Origin: Mycetocola miduiensis | Lineage (GTDB): Bacteria; Actinomycetota; Actinomycetes; Actinomycetales; Microbacteriaceae | Reading direction: 5' to 3' | NCBI RefSeq assembly: GCF_900115155.1 | Contig: NZ_FOVM01000001.1 | Location: forward strand, 434,001 to 498,000 | Length of the DNA stretch: 64,000 nt | Shown: one piece after another, positions 43,977 to 54,313 of the stretch | Layout of the letters: every line of letters starts with the position of its first letter | Position numbering within the stretch: the stretch's first letter is position 1 | Made by a program: the position numbers and the translations under genes | The notes under the pieces: generated by a model | The model's database searches: none | Seen by the model: only the letters and a program-made list of their open reading frames with translations | What the model was told of the DNA's origin: nothing

Positions 43977-44561
43977 TCAGCGCGGATCGACCGGAACAGC
44001 ACCCGGCCACTCGCTCGGCGCGGGCGCCGCCGTTGACGGGAGGGCCACATCCTTGCCCCAACGCGCCTGCCACTCCGGCAACCGGAGGTCAGCCGGAACC
44101 GGCCCGATCGCGTCGATGAGCTCCGCGACCGAGACGGTTCCGCCGCTCTTCTTGAGGAACCGCGCGCGGATGACCGCCTGGGCGTAGATCTCACCGTCGA
44201 CGACGATGCGCTGGTCGACGAAGACCGCCTTCTCGTCGTACCCGGACACCCGGGTCTCGATGACGAATTTCTGCCACAGGTTCAGCGACTTCCGAAACGT
44301 GATCGTTTCGGAGGCGACGACCGGGAACCAGCCGCGGCCCCTGAGGATGTCCCAGATGCCGTTGCGGATGAGCAGGTCGAACCGGCCGAGGTCGAGAACC
44401 GAGAGATAGACGCCGTTGTTCATATGGCGGTTCAGGTCGAGATCGGTCGGCAGTGTGCGCATCGCCAGCCGGCCGACGTCGTAGTGTCCGATCGGGATGC
44501 CCCGCCGCCCGGCGCGTGGTGAACGCCAGAACAGAAGCAGGGTACGGAAAATCATGTGCAT
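43977..44561 (-). CDS. Thioesterase family protein (hotdog fold, THEM6-like)
   Basis: A 194-residue hotdog-fold protein of the 4HBT_2 type. Landmarks are TDLDLNRHMNNGVYLSVLDL (the DxxxHMNN active-site motif) and KFVIETRVSGYDEKAVFVDQ. It has a hydrophobic N-terminus (MHMIFRTLLLFW) that may associate with the membrane. Family members hydrolyse acyl-CoA or acyl-carrier thioesters; the chain length is unknown. The ATG at 44561 lies seven bases after TAGCAT, another -10-like hexamer. It lies downstream of prpC on the same strand, after a hairpin, and its 3' end abuts the aldehyde dehydrogenase relic. Confidence 0.85.
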   Translation of the reverse strand: MHMIFRTLLLFWRSPRAGRRGIPIGHYDVGRLAMRTLPTDLDLNRHMNNGVYLSVLDLGRFDLLIRNGIWDILRGRGWFPVVASETITFRKSLNLWQKFVIETRVSGYDEKAVFVDQRIVVDGEIYAQAVIRARFLKKSGGTVSVAELIDAIGPVPADLRLPEWQARWGKDVALPSTAAPAPSEWPGAVPVDPR

Positions 44562-44632
44562 TCGACGGATGCTACGCGGTCACCCGCTGGGGCGGCATCC
44601 GCGCTGTAGAGGAAGGACAAGGCGCCGTGACC

Positions 44633-44659
44633 GGACCGGGGCGGCCATGCACCCGGTCC
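44633..44659 (-). terminator. Possible terminator of the methylcitrate operon
   Basis: GGACCGGG (44633-44640), 11-base loop, CCCGGTCC (44652-44659). It lies 32 bases beyond the prpC stop on the transcribed minus strand. Confidence 0.4.
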
Positions 44660-44690
44660 ACAACATCCCGGGTCCTGCGGCGCGCCGACC

Positions 44691-45806
44691 TCAGCCGGGC
44701 AGGTGCCTCTCGTCCGGGCCGTTGTAGGCGGACAGCGGACGGATGAGCGCGTTCGAGGCGGCCTGCTCCATGATGTGGGCGGTCCAGCCGACGATCCGCG
44801 ACGCGACGAACAGCGGTGTGAACGTCAGCGTGTCGAATCCCATGAGGTTGTACGCAGGGCCGGAGGGGTAGTCCAGGTTCGGCTTGATGTTCTTGCGCGA
44901 GCCCATGGCCTGCTCGAGCGTTTCGTAGAGTTCGAGCATGTCCGGGCGGTTGTAGTGCTCGGCGAGGGTGTCGAGCGCGGCCTTCATCGTGGGCACGCGC
45001 GAGTCACCGTTCTTGTACACCCGGTGCCCGAAGCCCATGATCTTGCGCTTGTTAGCGAGGGCGTCGTCGAGCCAGGCCTCGGCTCTGTCCGCGGTGCCGA
45101 TCTCGTCGAATGCATGCATGACCGCTTCGTTGGCACCGCCATGCAGCGGACCCTTGAGGGCACCGATGCCGCCGACAACCGCGGAGTAGAGGTCGCTGAG
45201 CGTGGACGTGATGACCCGGGCGGTGAAGGTCGAGGCGTTGAACGAATGCTCGGCGTAGAGGATCATCGACACGGTGAAAGCGTCGACGACGACCTGGTCG
45301 GGCACCTCCTCGAAAGTCATCCAGAGGAAGTTCTCCGAATAACCAAGGTCCTTACGCGGCGGTACGAGGTCCTCGCCGCGGCGGCGGCGCTGGTCGTAGG
45401 CGACGATCGCCGGGAGCTGGGCGTAGAGCCGTGCCGCCTTGTTGAGGCTCGACGCGACGGTCGCCAGGTCGGCGTCTGGGTCGGATGCACCGATGGCACT
45501 GACAGCGGTCCGGATGACATCCATCGGGTGCGCGGTCGTCGGGATGAGGTCGATGACCGCTTTGACGTTGTCGCCGAGCGCACGCTGGCCACGTTCGACA
45601 CGCTCGAACTCGGCCAGCTCGGCGTCCGTCGGCAGTTCGCCGTACCAGAGGAGGTAGGCCACCTGCTCAAAACTACAGTTGGCGGCGAGCTCCTGCACGG
45701 GGTAGCCGCGATAGAGCAGGGAGTTCGTTTCCGGGTTGACCTTGGACACCGCCGTGTAGTCGACGACGACGCCCGCAAGGCCCTTCTTGATGTCGGTATC
45801 TGTCAT
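44691..45806 (-). CDS. prpC: 2-methylcitrate synthase / citrate synthase
   Basis: Condenses propionyl-CoA with oxaloacetate to 2-methylcitrate, the first step of the methylcitrate cycle. It has the citrate synthase histidines in LYAEHSFNAST, GPLHGGANEAVMHA and MGFGHRVYKNGDSR, and the catalytic aspartate in ALDT/PNLDYPSG. The 371-residue length fits bacterial type II methylcitrate synthases. Its position after prpD and prpB on the same strand makes the assignment firm even though sequence alone does not separate it from citrate synthase. AAAGGAG before the ATG is a strong ribosome-binding site. A 94-base gap separates it from prpB. Confidence 0.92.
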   Translation of the reverse strand: MTDTDIKKGLAGVVVDYTAVSKVNPETNSLLYRGYPVQELAANCSFEQVAYLLWYGELPTDAELAEFERVERGQRALGDNVKAVIDLIPTTAHPMDVIRTAVSAIGASDPDADLATVASSLNKAARLYAQLPAIVAYDQRRRRGEDLVPPRKDLGYSENFLWMTFEEVPDQVVVDAFTVSMILYAEHSFNASTFTARVITSTLSDLYSAVVGGIGALKGPLHGGANEAVMHAFDEIGTADRAEAWLDDALANKRKIMGFGHRVYKNGDSRVPTMKAALDTLAEHYNRPDMLELYETLEQAMGSRKNIKPNLDYPSGPAYNLMGFDTLTFTPLFVASRIVGWTAHIMEQAASNALIRPLSAYNGPDERHLPG

Positions 45807-45900
45807 GTGGGTGCTCCTTTGCTCCGTTGCGGGCGGTGGTCTCAGTCCACCCTATGTACTCGCGGGTCGACCGCCTATGCCGTCTTCTCCGTGCGACCGT

Positions 45901-46800
45901 TTACCGAGCGACCGTGAAGTTGAACACCGACGTGTCGAAGTGGTTGTAGCCCTCGTAGTCGATCAGTTCATACAGGTCGGCCCTGTGCTGCATTTCGTCG
46001 AGCTTCGACGTGAGTGCACCCTCCTCGGTGATCGTGTCGAGTGCCCGCCCTGCCGCACCCATCGCGATGCGGAGCAGTGACACCGGCCAGATGACGATGT
46101 TGATTCCGACGTCGGCAAGCTGGGCTGTCGTGAACAGCTCGCTCTTGCCGAACTCGGTCATGTTGGCGAGGATCGGGACATCGACCGCCTTGCGGATCAC
46201 CTCGAACTCGCTGAGGTCCCGCATCGCCTCCGGAAAGATAGCGTCCGCGCCGGCGTCGACGAGCTTCTTGGCCCGGTCAACGGCGGCGTCGAGTCCGTCG
46301 ACGGCACGGATGTCGGTGCGCGCCATGATCAGGAAGTTGTCGTCCCGGCGAGCATCAGCGGCCGACCGGATGCGCTTGAGGGCGGTCGACTCGTCGACGA
46401 CCTGCTTGCCGTCGAGGTGCCCGCAGCGCTTCGGGTTGACCTGGTCCTCGATGTGCATGCCTGCCAGCCCGGCATCCTCCAGTTCCTGGATGGTGCGGGC
46501 GACGTTCATCGGTTCACCGAAACCGGTGTCCGCGTCGACGAGGGCAGGAAGTTCGGTCATCCGGGCGATCTGCTTCGCCCGGCCGGCGACCTCGGTGAGG
46601 GTGGTGAGGCCGATGTCGGGCAGGCCGAGGTCTGCACTGAGCACGGCGCCGGAGATGTAAACACCGTCGAAGCCCTTCTGCTCGATCAACCGGGCCGACA
46701 GCGGGTTGAACGCGCCGGGGAACCGGAGCAGTTCACCGCTCGCCAGCCGCTCGCGGAAGATCCGCCTCTTGTCTTCGGGGGTCGTGGTCGAGTACAGCAT
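45901..46800 (-). CDS. prpB: Methylisocitrate lyase
   Basis: Cleaves 2-methylisocitrate to pyruvate and succinate. The 299-residue protein has the isocitrate-lyase-superfamily signature VDADTGFGEPMNVARTI, the lyase motif KRCGH (residues 128-132 region) and IEDQVNPKRCGHLDGKQVV. A conserved KxVDAGADAIFPE follows. The KRCGH cysteine is the catalytic acid/base. It begins directly after the prpD stop (no gap). The order prpR, prpD, prpB, prpC in one operon is typical of actinobacteria. There is no prpE (propionyl-CoA synthetase) here. Confidence 0.94.
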   Translation of the reverse strand: MLYSTTTPEDKRRIFRERLASGELLRFPGAFNPLSARLIEQKGFDGVYISGAVLSADLGLPDIGLTTLTEVAGRAKQIARMTELPALVDADTGFGEPMNVARTIQELEDAGLAGMHIEDQVNPKRCGHLDGKQVVDESTALKRIRSAADARRDDNFLIMARTDIRAVDGLDAAVDRAKKLVDAGADAIFPEAMRDLSEFEVIRKAVDVPILANMTEFGKSELFTTAQLADVGINIVIWPVSLLRIAMGAAGRALDTITEEGALTSKLDEMQHRADLYELIDYEGYNHFDTSVFNFTVAR

Positions 46801-48324
46801 TTAGAACAGTCCTTTCGGCGATGGCACCGAGGCCAGAACCCCTGCGGCGGCCTGGATGGTGAGTCCGCCGAGTTCATCGGCGGTGAGTTCGGGCAGACGC
46901 TGCACGAGCTCGAGGAACCGCTCGATCTCCTCCGGTTCGAGAACGTCAGCGGCGAGCGTACGGAACTTTCCGATGTAGTCCTCGCGCGCGAAAGGCCGTG
47001 CACCCAGCGGGTGAGCGTCAGCGACGGCGATCTCGTCGACGAGAGTCGAACCATCCGTCATCACGATCTCCACCCGACCACCGAACGCCTTCTCGGCCGG
47101 GTCGAGCGAGTGGTACCGACGGGTCCATTCCTCGTCCTCCTGCGTCGTGACCCGGGACCACAGCGCGACGGTGTCTTCGCGGCCGGCTCGCTCCGGAGAG
47201 TAGGAGTCTACGTGGTGCCAGCGTCCGTCCTGCAGTGCGACGGTGAAAATGTACGGGATGGAGTGGTCGAGGGTCTCCCGCGAGGCCGTCGGGTCGTACT
47301 TCTGCGGGTCGTTCGCGCCGGAGCCGATGACGTAGTGCGTGTGGTGCGAGGTGTGGATGACGATGTGGTCGATCCCGCCCGGCTCGAGGATCTCGGGATG
47401 CTCGGAGTGCAGTTTGCGGGCGAGGTCGATCCAAGCCTGGGCCTGGTACTCAGCCGAGTGCTCCTTCGTGTAGCTGTCGAGGATCGCGAGCTTGGGCTCC
47501 CCCTGCTCGGGAAGCGGCACGTCGTACGCGGCATCCGGGCCGTCGAGCAGCCAGGCGACCACCCCATCCTCACCCTCATAGATCGGTTCGGGCGAGGTCT
47601 GGCCCCGCATGGCCCGGTCGACCGCTTCGACGGCCATCTTGCCGGCGAACGCCGGGGCGTGGGCCTTCCAGGTGGAGATCTGCCCCTTGCGGGACTGCCG
47701 GGTGGCTGTCGTCGTGTGGAGCGCCTGGCCGACGGCCTGGAAGATCGTCTCGACGTCGAGGCCCAGCAGGGTGCCGATCCCGGCGGCGGCCGATGGGCCG
47801 AGGTGGGCGACATGGTCGATCTTGTGTTTGTGCAGGCTGATCGCCTTGACCAGGTCGATCTGGATCTCGTAGCCGGTGGCGATTCCGCGGACGAGGTCAC
47901 GGCCGGTCGCGCCGACGTGCTGGGCGACGGCGAGGATCGGCGGGATGTTGTCGCCCGGGTGGGAGTAATCGGCGGCGAGGAACGTGTCGTGGTAGTCGAG
48001 CTCTCGCACGGCCACACCGTTCGCCCACGCGGCCCATTCGGGACTGACGCGGCGGGCGGCATCCGATCCGAACACCGTCGAACCGTCGCCGCCGGTGGTG
48101 ACCGGGTGCGCGAGGGCCTGGGCGCGGGCAGAGATAACCGGTGCCCGGGTGAGGGATGCCGCGGCGACGGCTGCGTTGTCGATCACCCGGTTGATGATCA
48201 TGTCGGTGACCTCGGCAGACACCTCCACCGGGTCGGCGGCGACCTCTGCGATCGCCCACGCGAGCTGCCCGGTACGTTCGAGGTTCTCGTCGCTTCGGTG
48301 GACCCTCAGGTGGTGGCTCTTCAT
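46801..48324 (-). CDS. prpD: 2-methylcitrate dehydratase
   Basis: Dehydrates 2-methylcitrate to 2-methylaconitate, an MmgE/PrpD-family enzyme of 507 residues. The N-terminal [20 protein letters not shown], the active-site loop [20 protein letters not shown] and the [20 protein letters not shown] helices are characteristic. The family has no metal or iron-sulfur cluster. The start overlaps the GntR stop by four bases (ATGA), so the regulator and the first enzyme are co-translated. GAAGGGAA before the ATG gives a ribosome-binding site. It stops one base before prpB starts. Confidence 0.94.
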   Translation of the reverse strand: MKSHHLRVHRSDENLERTGQLAWAIAEVAADPVEVSAEVTDMIINRVIDNAAVAAASLTRAPVISARAQALAHPVTTGGDGSTVFGSDAARRVSPEWAAWANGVAVRELDYHDTFLAADYSHPGDNIPPILAVAQHVGATGRDLVRGIATGYEIQIDLVKAISLHKHKIDHVAHLGPSAAAGIGTLLGLDVETIFQAVGQALHTTTATRQSRKGQISTWKAHAPAFAGKMAVEAVDRAMRGQTSPEPIYEGEDGVVAWLLDGPDAAYDVPLPEQGEPKLAILDSYTKEHSAEYQAQAWIDLARKLHSEHPEILEPGGIDHIVIHTSHHTHYVIGSGANDPQKYDPTASRETLDHSIPYIFTVALQDGRWHHVDSYSPERAGREDTVALWSRVTTQEDEEWTRRYHSLDPAEKAFGGRVEIVMTDGSTLVDEIAVADAHPLGARPFAREDYIGKFRTLAADVLEPEEIERFLELVQRLPELTADELGGLTIQAAAGVLASVPSPKGLF

Positions 48325-48989
48325 GGTGTTCCCTTCGTGGAGGACGAGACGAGGACGTCGGGAGTGCCGGCGGCATCGAGGAGGTTGGTGAGACTTTTGC
48401 GCAGATGCACCGCGGTGGCCTGGGCGGCGAGCATCTCGTCACGGTCGAGGATGGCCTGGACGATGAGCAGGTGCTCGGATACGGACTCGGCGAGGCGGCT
48501 GGGGTTGTCCTGCGCCAGCCGGCGGATCCGGGCGAGGTGGATACGGAGTCCGGCGAGCGAGGAGAGGAGGAACGGATTGGCGACGGCGTCATCGATCGCG
48601 GCGTCGAGGCGCGCGACGAGATCGTAGTACCCGCTCGCCCCGTTCACGAGGCCCGCCGGCGCTGAGAGGAAGTCGTCGCGCAGCTGCTCGAAGGTTCGCG
48701 TGTCCCGGCGCCGCGCGGCAAGACGTGCTGCCTGCGTCTCAAGCGCCTCGCGGAGTTCGAACAGTTCGGGAAGGTTGGCCGGCGAGACGTCGGTGACGAC
48801 GCCGGCCCGGCCGCGCTGGGTGTCGACAAGGCCTTCGGCTGCGAGGCGGGTGATCGCCTCGCGGAGCGGGGTTCTGGAGATGCCCAGGCGCTCCGACTGC
48901 TCGGTTTCACCGAGCACGGTGCCGGGGGTGAGACGCCACGAAAGGATGTCTTCCTTCAGGACGTCGTAGGCCCGGTCGCTTGCTCGCAC
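48321..48989 (-). CDS. GntR/FCD-family regulator of the propionate operon
   Basis: A 222-residue GntR regulator with the FadR-C domain. The helix-turn-helix is [20 protein letters not shown], and the all-helical ligand domain has [17 protein letters not shown]. It is the first gene of the prpDBC operon, and two GTATAC-containing inverted sites flank its upstream region (49020-49077), so it probably regulates itself and the operon in response to methylcitrate or propionyl-CoA. The start is GTG 48989, preceded by TAAGCT and GGAGGA. The proposed role comes from position; the ligand is unknown. Confidence 0.85.
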   Translation of the reverse strand: MRASDRAYDVLKEDILSWRLTPGTVLGETEQSERLGISRTPLREAITRLAAEGLVDTQRGRAGVVTDVSPANLPELFELREALETQAARLAARRRDTRTFEQLRDDFLSAPAGLVNGASGYYDLVARLDAAIDDAVANPFLLSSLAGLRIHLARIRRLAQDNPSRLAESVSEHLLIVQAILDRDEMLAAQATAVHLRKSLTNLLDAAGTPDVLVSSSTKGTP

Positions 48990-49017
48990 TCCTCCAGCTT
49001 ACGCTGCTTCACAGGCT

Positions 49018-49080
49018 GGGTATACAGAGAGTCAGAGAATGGTACGATTTGCGTCGGTTCACCCGCTCTGCGTATACCGG
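49018..49080. promoter_or_regulatory. Two inverted GTATAC sites upstream of the prp operon
   Basis: GGGTATACAGAGAG (49018-49031) and CTCTGCGTATACCGG (49066-49080) are inverted copies about 45 bases apart. Each centres on the palindrome GTATAC. They are candidate operators of the GntR regulator. Confidence 0.45.
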
Positions 49081-49083
49081 CAC

Positions 49084-50133
49084 TCAATGCCGCGGCGGCT
49101 GGTGATTCAGCGCGACGTTGGAAACGTTCGCCGGGACCGTCGCCAGGGTCGACGGCATCCACCGCGGTTTGCGGTCCTTGTCGATCACTTGCGCACGGAT
49201 GCCCTCGATCCAGTCGGGCTGGTCCGCCAGCCACGACGAGACCCGGTACTCCTGCTCGAGCGAGGCACGGAGAGTGTCAAGCTGACGGGCGGAGCGGAGC
49301 GCGGCGAGCGACACGGTCAGGCCCAGCGGCGAGAGCCGGGTGAGGTCGTTGGCAGCCTGGCCGGCGTCACGGTCGGATTCGGAGCCGAGACGTTCGAGGA
49401 TGTCCGCAACGGAGTCCGCCGAATAGCACCGGTCGATCCAGTCCCTGCGCGCCAGCAGTTCAGACGGCGGCGGCGTCTCATCAAAGAGAAGGATGATCTC
49501 CGCCGGGCTGCCCGGGTCCGCCCGTTCACCGAGGGCCTGGTAGAGGTGCGGGAGCCGGTCTGAGGGGACGTAATAGTCCGCGAAACCGCATGCGAGAGCA
49601 TCCGACGCCGTCATTGTCGCCGCGTTGAGAGCGAGATAGGTGCCGAGTTCGCCCGGCGCCCGGGCAAGGAGGTAGGTTGCGCCCACGTCTGGGTTGAAAC
49701 CAATCCGGGTTTCGGGCATGGCTACCCGGCTCCTCTCGGTGACGATACGGATGCTCGCGTGCGCAGACGCACCCACCCCGCCGCCCATGGTGATGCCGTC
49801 CATGATCGAAATGAACGGCTTGGGGTACTCGTCGATGAGAGCGCAGAGTTCGTATTCGTCATACCAGAACCGGCGGGTGAGGTCGTTGCGGCCGGCGAGC
49901 GCGTTCGCATGCAGCGCGCGAATGTCGCCGCCAGCGCTCAGGCCACGGTCGCCGATGCCGTCGAGGAGGACGAGCGAGACTTCGGGGTCGTCGCGCCACC
50001 GGTCGAGGGCATCCCGGATGCCGAGGACCATCCCATGGGTAATCGCGTTGAGGGCTTCGGGGCGATTCAGGGTGAGACGGCCGACGCCGTCGGCGACACT
50101 CGTCAGCAGCTCGTCTTCGCCCGCTCTCTCCAC
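49084..50133 (-). CDS. 3-hydroxyisobutyryl-CoA hydrolase-like (crotonase superfamily)
   Basis: A 349-residue crotonase-fold protein. It has LTLNRPEALNAI at the start, the oxyanion SMDGITMGGGVGASAHAS region (residues ~100-120), and PETRIGFNPDVGATYLL, the long form and C-terminal extension that separate HIBYL-CoA hydrolases from simple enoyl-CoA hydratases. The enzyme would release 3-hydroxyisobutyrate in valine breakdown. The GTG at 50133 sits next to CGGAGG and six bases after TAAGCT. It is the last gene of a five-gene same-strand block interrupted by family C palindromes. An enoyl-CoA hydratase role is a possible alternative. Confidence 0.82.
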   Translation of the reverse strand: MERAGEDELLTSVADGVGRLTLNRPEALNAITHGMVLGIRDALDRWRDDPEVSLVLLDGIGDRGLSAGGDIRALHANALAGRNDLTRRFWYDEYELCALIDEYPKPFISIMDGITMGGGVGASAHASIRIVTERSRVAMPETRIGFNPDVGATYLLARAPGELGTYLALNAATMTASDALACGFADYYVPSDRLPHLYQALGERADPGSPAEIILLFDETPPPSELLARRDWIDRCYSADSVADILERLGSESDRDAGQAANDLTRLSPLGLTVSLAALRSARQLDTLRASLEQEYRVSSWLADQPDWIEGIRAQVIDKDRKPRWMPSTLATVPANVSNVALNHQPPRH

Positions 50134-50160
50134 CCTCCGAGCTTAAGCCCGCGGTTCCAC

Positions 50161-50216
50161 TCACCTCGGACGGGCTCACCCGGTGCGCCGGGTGTTCTGG
50201 GCCCGCAACAGGTGAT
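50161..50216. repeat. Family C nested palindrome, copy 2
   Basis: Inner ACCCGG-TGCG-CCGGGT with flanking CTCACC/GGTGTT, and the outer right arm CCCGCAACAGGTGATTC. It lies between the hydrolase gene and the SDR gene. Confidence 0.65.
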
Positions 50217-50236
50217 TCGGTGGCCGGCGGAGGCCG

Positions 50237-51064
50237 CTACAAGAAAATGTCGGGGAACAGATCCTTCTCGTCGACTCCCGGGGAGTACTGAGCGAAGTCA
50301 GTGACTCCGGCGTCGATCAGCACGTCCTCGACGATGAGGGACTGACCCGTGTATTCGCGAGCCGGTTTGGTGAGGACCTCGTAAGCGGCATCCGCGTAGA
50401 TCTCCGGTGTCCTGCTCCTGGCCAGGAGCGCTTCGCCGCCCAGGATGTTGCCGACCGCGGCGGTCTTGATCGTCGTGCGCGGCCAGAGTGTGTTGGCGGC
50501 GATGCCGTCGCGGGCGAACTCGGCGGCAAAGCCGAGGGTCGCGAGCGACATGCCGTACTTCGCGAGGGTGTAGCCGGTGTGGGCGCCGAGCCACTTCGGG
50601 TCGAGGTTGATCGGCGGGCTGAGCGAGAGGATGTGGGCGTTCTCGGCCTCCTTGAGGTGCGGGAGTGCCGCGCGGGACAGCATGAAGGTGCCGCGCATGT
50701 TGACGTCCTGCATGAGGTCGAACCGTTTCGGTTCCAGGTCGAGCGTGCGGGCGAGGCTGATCACGCTGGCGTTGTTGACGACGATGTCGATGCCACCGAA
50801 CGCCGAAACCGCCTGTGCGACGGCGCTGGCGATGTCCTCGTCGTTGCGCACATCGCCGACGACGGCGAGCGCGTGGCCGCCAGCTTCGTGGATGGCCTCG
50901 GCGGCGGTGTGGATCGTGCCCTCGAGCCGGGGATCCGGGGTGTCTGTTTTGGCGAGCAGAACGACGTTGGCGCCGTCGTGTGCGGCGCGAAGCGCGATGG
51001 CGAGACCGATGCCGCGGCTTCCGCCCGACATGAGGAGGGTCTTTCCGGCGAGTGGTGCGGTCAT
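50237..51064 (-). CDS. SDR-family oxidoreductase, HSDL2-like
   Basis: A short-chain dehydrogenase of 275 residues. The cofactor motif is MSGGSRGIGLAIALR and the NNAS motif follows near residue 97. The catalytic pair is in GYTLAKYGMSL, and LSPPINLDPKWLGAHTGYT replaces the usual serine stretch as in hydroxysteroid dehydrogenase-like 2 proteins. HSDL2-type enzymes are linked to fatty-acid metabolism, which suits the neighbours, but no substrate is known. It lies between two family C palindromes and its ATG has only a weak ribosome-binding site. Confidence 0.85.
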   Translation of the reverse strand: MTAPLAGKTLLMSGGSRGIGLAIALRAAHDGANVVLLAKTDTPDPRLEGTIHTAAEAIHEAGGHALAVVGDVRNDEDIASAVAQAVSAFGGIDIVVNNASVISLARTLDLEPKRFDLMQDVNMRGTFMLSRAALPHLKEAENAHILSLSPPINLDPKWLGAHTGYTLAKYGMSLATLGFAAEFARDGIAANTLWPRTTIKTAAVGNILGGEALLARSRTPEIYADAAYEVLTKPAREYTGQSLIVEDVLIDAGVTDFAQYSPGVDEKDLFPDIFL

Positions 51065-51123
51065 GGAGTCACTTTCGTTGGAAGGGCTGAGGGGGTGCGG
51101 ATGCCGCGGGCTGGCTTTCGTGG

Positions 51124-51181
51124 TCGCCCGTTGCGGACCGGGACACCCGGCGTGCCGGGTGCTTCCGTCCGCAGCGCGTGA
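51124..51181. repeat. Family C nested palindrome, copy 3
   Basis: ACACCCGG-CGTG-CCGGGTGC is the inner pair. GTTGCGGAC on the left faces GTCCGCAGC on the right. It lies between the SDR gene and the enoyl-CoA hydratase gene. Confidence 0.65.
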
Positions 51182-51195
51182 ACGCGCGGGCAGTG

Positions 51196-51966
51196 CTAGC
51201 GGCGGGCGGACCGGGCGAGGAACGCGCCGATCCGCGCCTGGGCGTCCGCGGTTTCGAACGCTGCTCCGATGGTGCGCGCTTCGTCGTCGAGCGCGGTGGT
51301 GTAGTCGCGACCGACGCCGCCCCGGAGGAGCCGCCTCGCCTCGCCGAATGCTGCGGTCGCCCCGGACAGCCAGCCGGCGGCGATCTCGCGAGCGCGGTCA
51401 TCCGTCTCACCGTCGGCGACGACCTCGGATACGAGGCCCCAGTCGAGCGCCTCGTCGGCGGTGAGCGACCGGCTCGTCAGGGTGAGCTGAAGCGCGCGAC
51501 GCATGCCAACAGCCTCCGGCAGGAGCGTCGAAACACCGCAGTCGGGGGTGAGGCCGATGTCGGCGTACTTGGACACGAACTTCGCCGAGGTTGCAGCGAC
51601 GATGTAGTCGGCGACGAGCATGAACCCGAGACCTCCGCCGGCGACCGCACCGTTCACCGCCGCCACGATGGGCTTCGGCATCGCCGAGAGCGAGCGGTGC
51701 CCCTCGTGGATGATGTCGGCGAAGTCCCCGATCGAGTTCATGCTGCCACCCATCGCTGACATCTCGGCGACGTCTCCGCCTGCGCAGAACGCGGGCCCGA
51801 CCGCATCAAGCAGCACCGCTCCGACATCGGAGCGTTCGGCGACTTCAGCGGCGATGTCCCGCCACGCCTGCGCGGCCTCGGCGTTGATCGCGTTCAGCCG
51901 CTCCGGGCGGTTGAGGGTGATCCGGGCGAGTCCGTTTTCGACGGTGAGAAGGATGCTGTCGGTCAT
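51196..51966 (-). CDS. Enoyl-CoA hydratase/isomerase family protein
   Basis: A 256-residue crotonase. It contains ARITLNRPERLNAIN, the oxyanion-forming VGPAFCAGGDVAEMSAMGGS and VAAVNGAVAGGGLGFML, and the glutamate-region motif DIGLTPDCGVSTLLPEAVG, in which aspartate replaces one of the usual active-site glutamates. That pattern is common in enoyl-CoA isomerases and in members of unknown specificity. AAGGAAAG precedes the ATG. In this block it is expected to act on an acyl-CoA intermediate together with the adjacent 3-hydroxyacyl-CoA dehydrogenase and thiolase. Confidence 0.88.
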   Translation of the reverse strand: MTDSILLTVENGLARITLNRPERLNAINAEAAQAWRDIAAEVAERSDVGAVLLDAVGPAFCAGGDVAEMSAMGGSMNSIGDFADIIHEGHRSLSAMPKPIVAAVNGAVAGGGLGFMLVADYIVAATSAKFVSKYADIGLTPDCGVSTLLPEAVGMRRALQLTLTSRSLTADEALDWGLVSEVVADGETDDRAREIAAGWLSGATAAFGEARRLLRGGVGRDYTTALDDEARTIGAAFETADAQARIGAFLARSARR

Positions 51967-52007
51967 GCGGTCACTTTCCTTGCGGGCGGGTGGTGTGTCG
52001 GGGCGGG

Positions 52008-52069
52008 ATCACTCAGTGCGGACGAACTCACCCGGCGTACCGGGTGATCCCGACCGGAACGGGTGATTC
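52008..52069. repeat. Family C nested palindrome, copy 4
   Basis: The best copy: CTCACCCGG-CGTA-CCGGGTGATC inside, TGCGGAC on the left, and CCGGAACGGGTGATTCC on the right. It lies between the enoyl-CoA hydratase and the SDR gene upstream. Confidence 0.7.
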
Positions 52070-52103
52070 CAACGGAGGAGGAGACGGAGGAGGGGACGGG
52101 CCG

Positions 52104-52868
52104 CTACTTGGGCGCCATCCGGATGGCGCCGTCGAGGCGGATGGTTTCACCGTTGAGGTACGGGTTCTCGAGGATGTGCTGCACGAGCGACGCGTACTCG
52201 TCCGGCCGGCCGAGCCGGGACGGGAACGGAACCTGCTCCCCGAGCGAATCCTGGGCGGCCTGGGGCAGGCTCTTGAGCATCGGCGTCTCCATGATCCCGG
52301 GGGCGATCGTGTTGACCCGGATGCCGTAACGGGCGAACTCCCGCGCGAGCGGCAACGTCATCGCGTGCACTCCGCCCTTCGACGCGGCATAGGCAGGCTG
52401 GCCGATCTGCCCGTCGAACGCCGCAACGGATGCCGTGTTGACGATCACGCCACGCTCCCCCTCGGCATCCGGCTCAGACTCCGCCATCGCATTGGCGGCG
52501 AGACGCACGACGTTGAACGTGCCGATCAGGTTGATTTCGAGCACCCGGGTGAAGGTTGCGAGGGGCAGCGTCCCGTCCCGTCCGAGGACTTTCCCCGGCG
52601 TTGCGACTCCGGCGCAATTGACGACGATACGGAGCGGTGCGAGCGCGACCGCGGCGTCGACGGCCGCCTGTACGTCGTCCTCGTTCGAAACGTCAGCCGC
52701 AACGAACCGGGCGTTCCCGCCCAGCCGCGCCGCGGCATCCGCGCCGGGCGATGAGGGCAGGTCGACGATCACCACCGAAACACCAGCAGCGGCCAGCCGG
52801 GTGGCGGTGGCGTTGCCGAGTCCTGAGGCACCCCCGGTGATGAGGGCGGATGCTCCGTCAAGCTTCAT
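52104..52868 (-). CDS. SDR-family 3-hydroxyacyl-CoA dehydrogenase (HSD10-like)
   Basis: A 254-residue short-chain dehydrogenase. The cofactor motif is [17 protein letters not shown] and the acid strand is [11 protein letters not shown]; the active site is [20 protein letters not shown]. The combination of [12 protein letters not shown] and [11 protein letters not shown] is the signature of type II 3-hydroxyacyl-CoA dehydrogenases (HSD17B10-like), which oxidise 3-hydroxy-2-methylbutyryl-CoA in isoleucine breakdown and other short acyl-CoAs. GAGAGGA gives a good ribosome-binding site. Its neighbours, a hydratase and a thiolase, would complete a beta-oxidation cycle. Confidence 0.88.
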   Translation of the reverse strand: MKLDGASALITGGASGLGNATATRLAAAGVSVVIVDLPSSPGADAAARLGGNARFVAADVSNEDDVQAAVDAAVALAPLRIVVNCAGVATPGKVLGRDGTLPLATFTRVLEINLIGTFNVVRLAANAMAESEPDAEGERGVIVNTASVAAFDGQIGQPAYAASKGGVHAMTLPLAREFARYGIRVNTIAPGIMETPMLKSLPQAAQDSLGEQVPFPSRLGRPDEYASLVQHILENPYLNGETIRLDGAIRMAPK

Positions 52869-53001
52869 TGCTGGATCCTCTCGGTACTGTGCGGGTGTGC
52901 TGAGCGGGCGTGCTGCGAGCCTAGAGGGCGGCCGGCTGGCGCTCCACTCCGGTTGTCGGCGGCGGCTGTTCCTGCCACCGTTGCTGTGCGGCGCGGTTGT
53001 G

Positions 53002-53029
53002 CCGGTTCTACAACGCCCGGTGGAACCGG
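53002..53029 (-). terminator. Hairpin directly after the thiolase stop
   Basis: CCGGTTC (53002-53008) and GAACCGG (53023-53029), with a 14-base loop, lie immediately beyond the thiolase stop codon on the transcribed strand. Confidence 0.45.
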
Positions 53030-53030
53030 A

Positions 53031-54224
<1,194 letters not shown>

Positions 54225-54313
54225 GGTGCTCCGATCGTTCCGTTCGAGCGTACGACGGATGCCGCGCACCGGGCCAGCGGCAGCCGAGCTCGTAGGAGAT
54301 GACTAGGAGATGA

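Noticed and set aside
43977-44187. Plus-strand frame continuing from the aldehyde dehydrogenase relic over the thioesterase gene
   Set aside because: Homology to aldehyde dehydrogenase ends at about 43975; beyond that the frame is antisense to the thioesterase.
46417-48627. A 736-codon open frame on the plus strand opposite prpB and prpD
   Set aside because: It lies antisense to two well-supported enzymes and its residues are arginine/glycine/valine-rich without any family motif, the usual shadow of GC-rich coding DNA.
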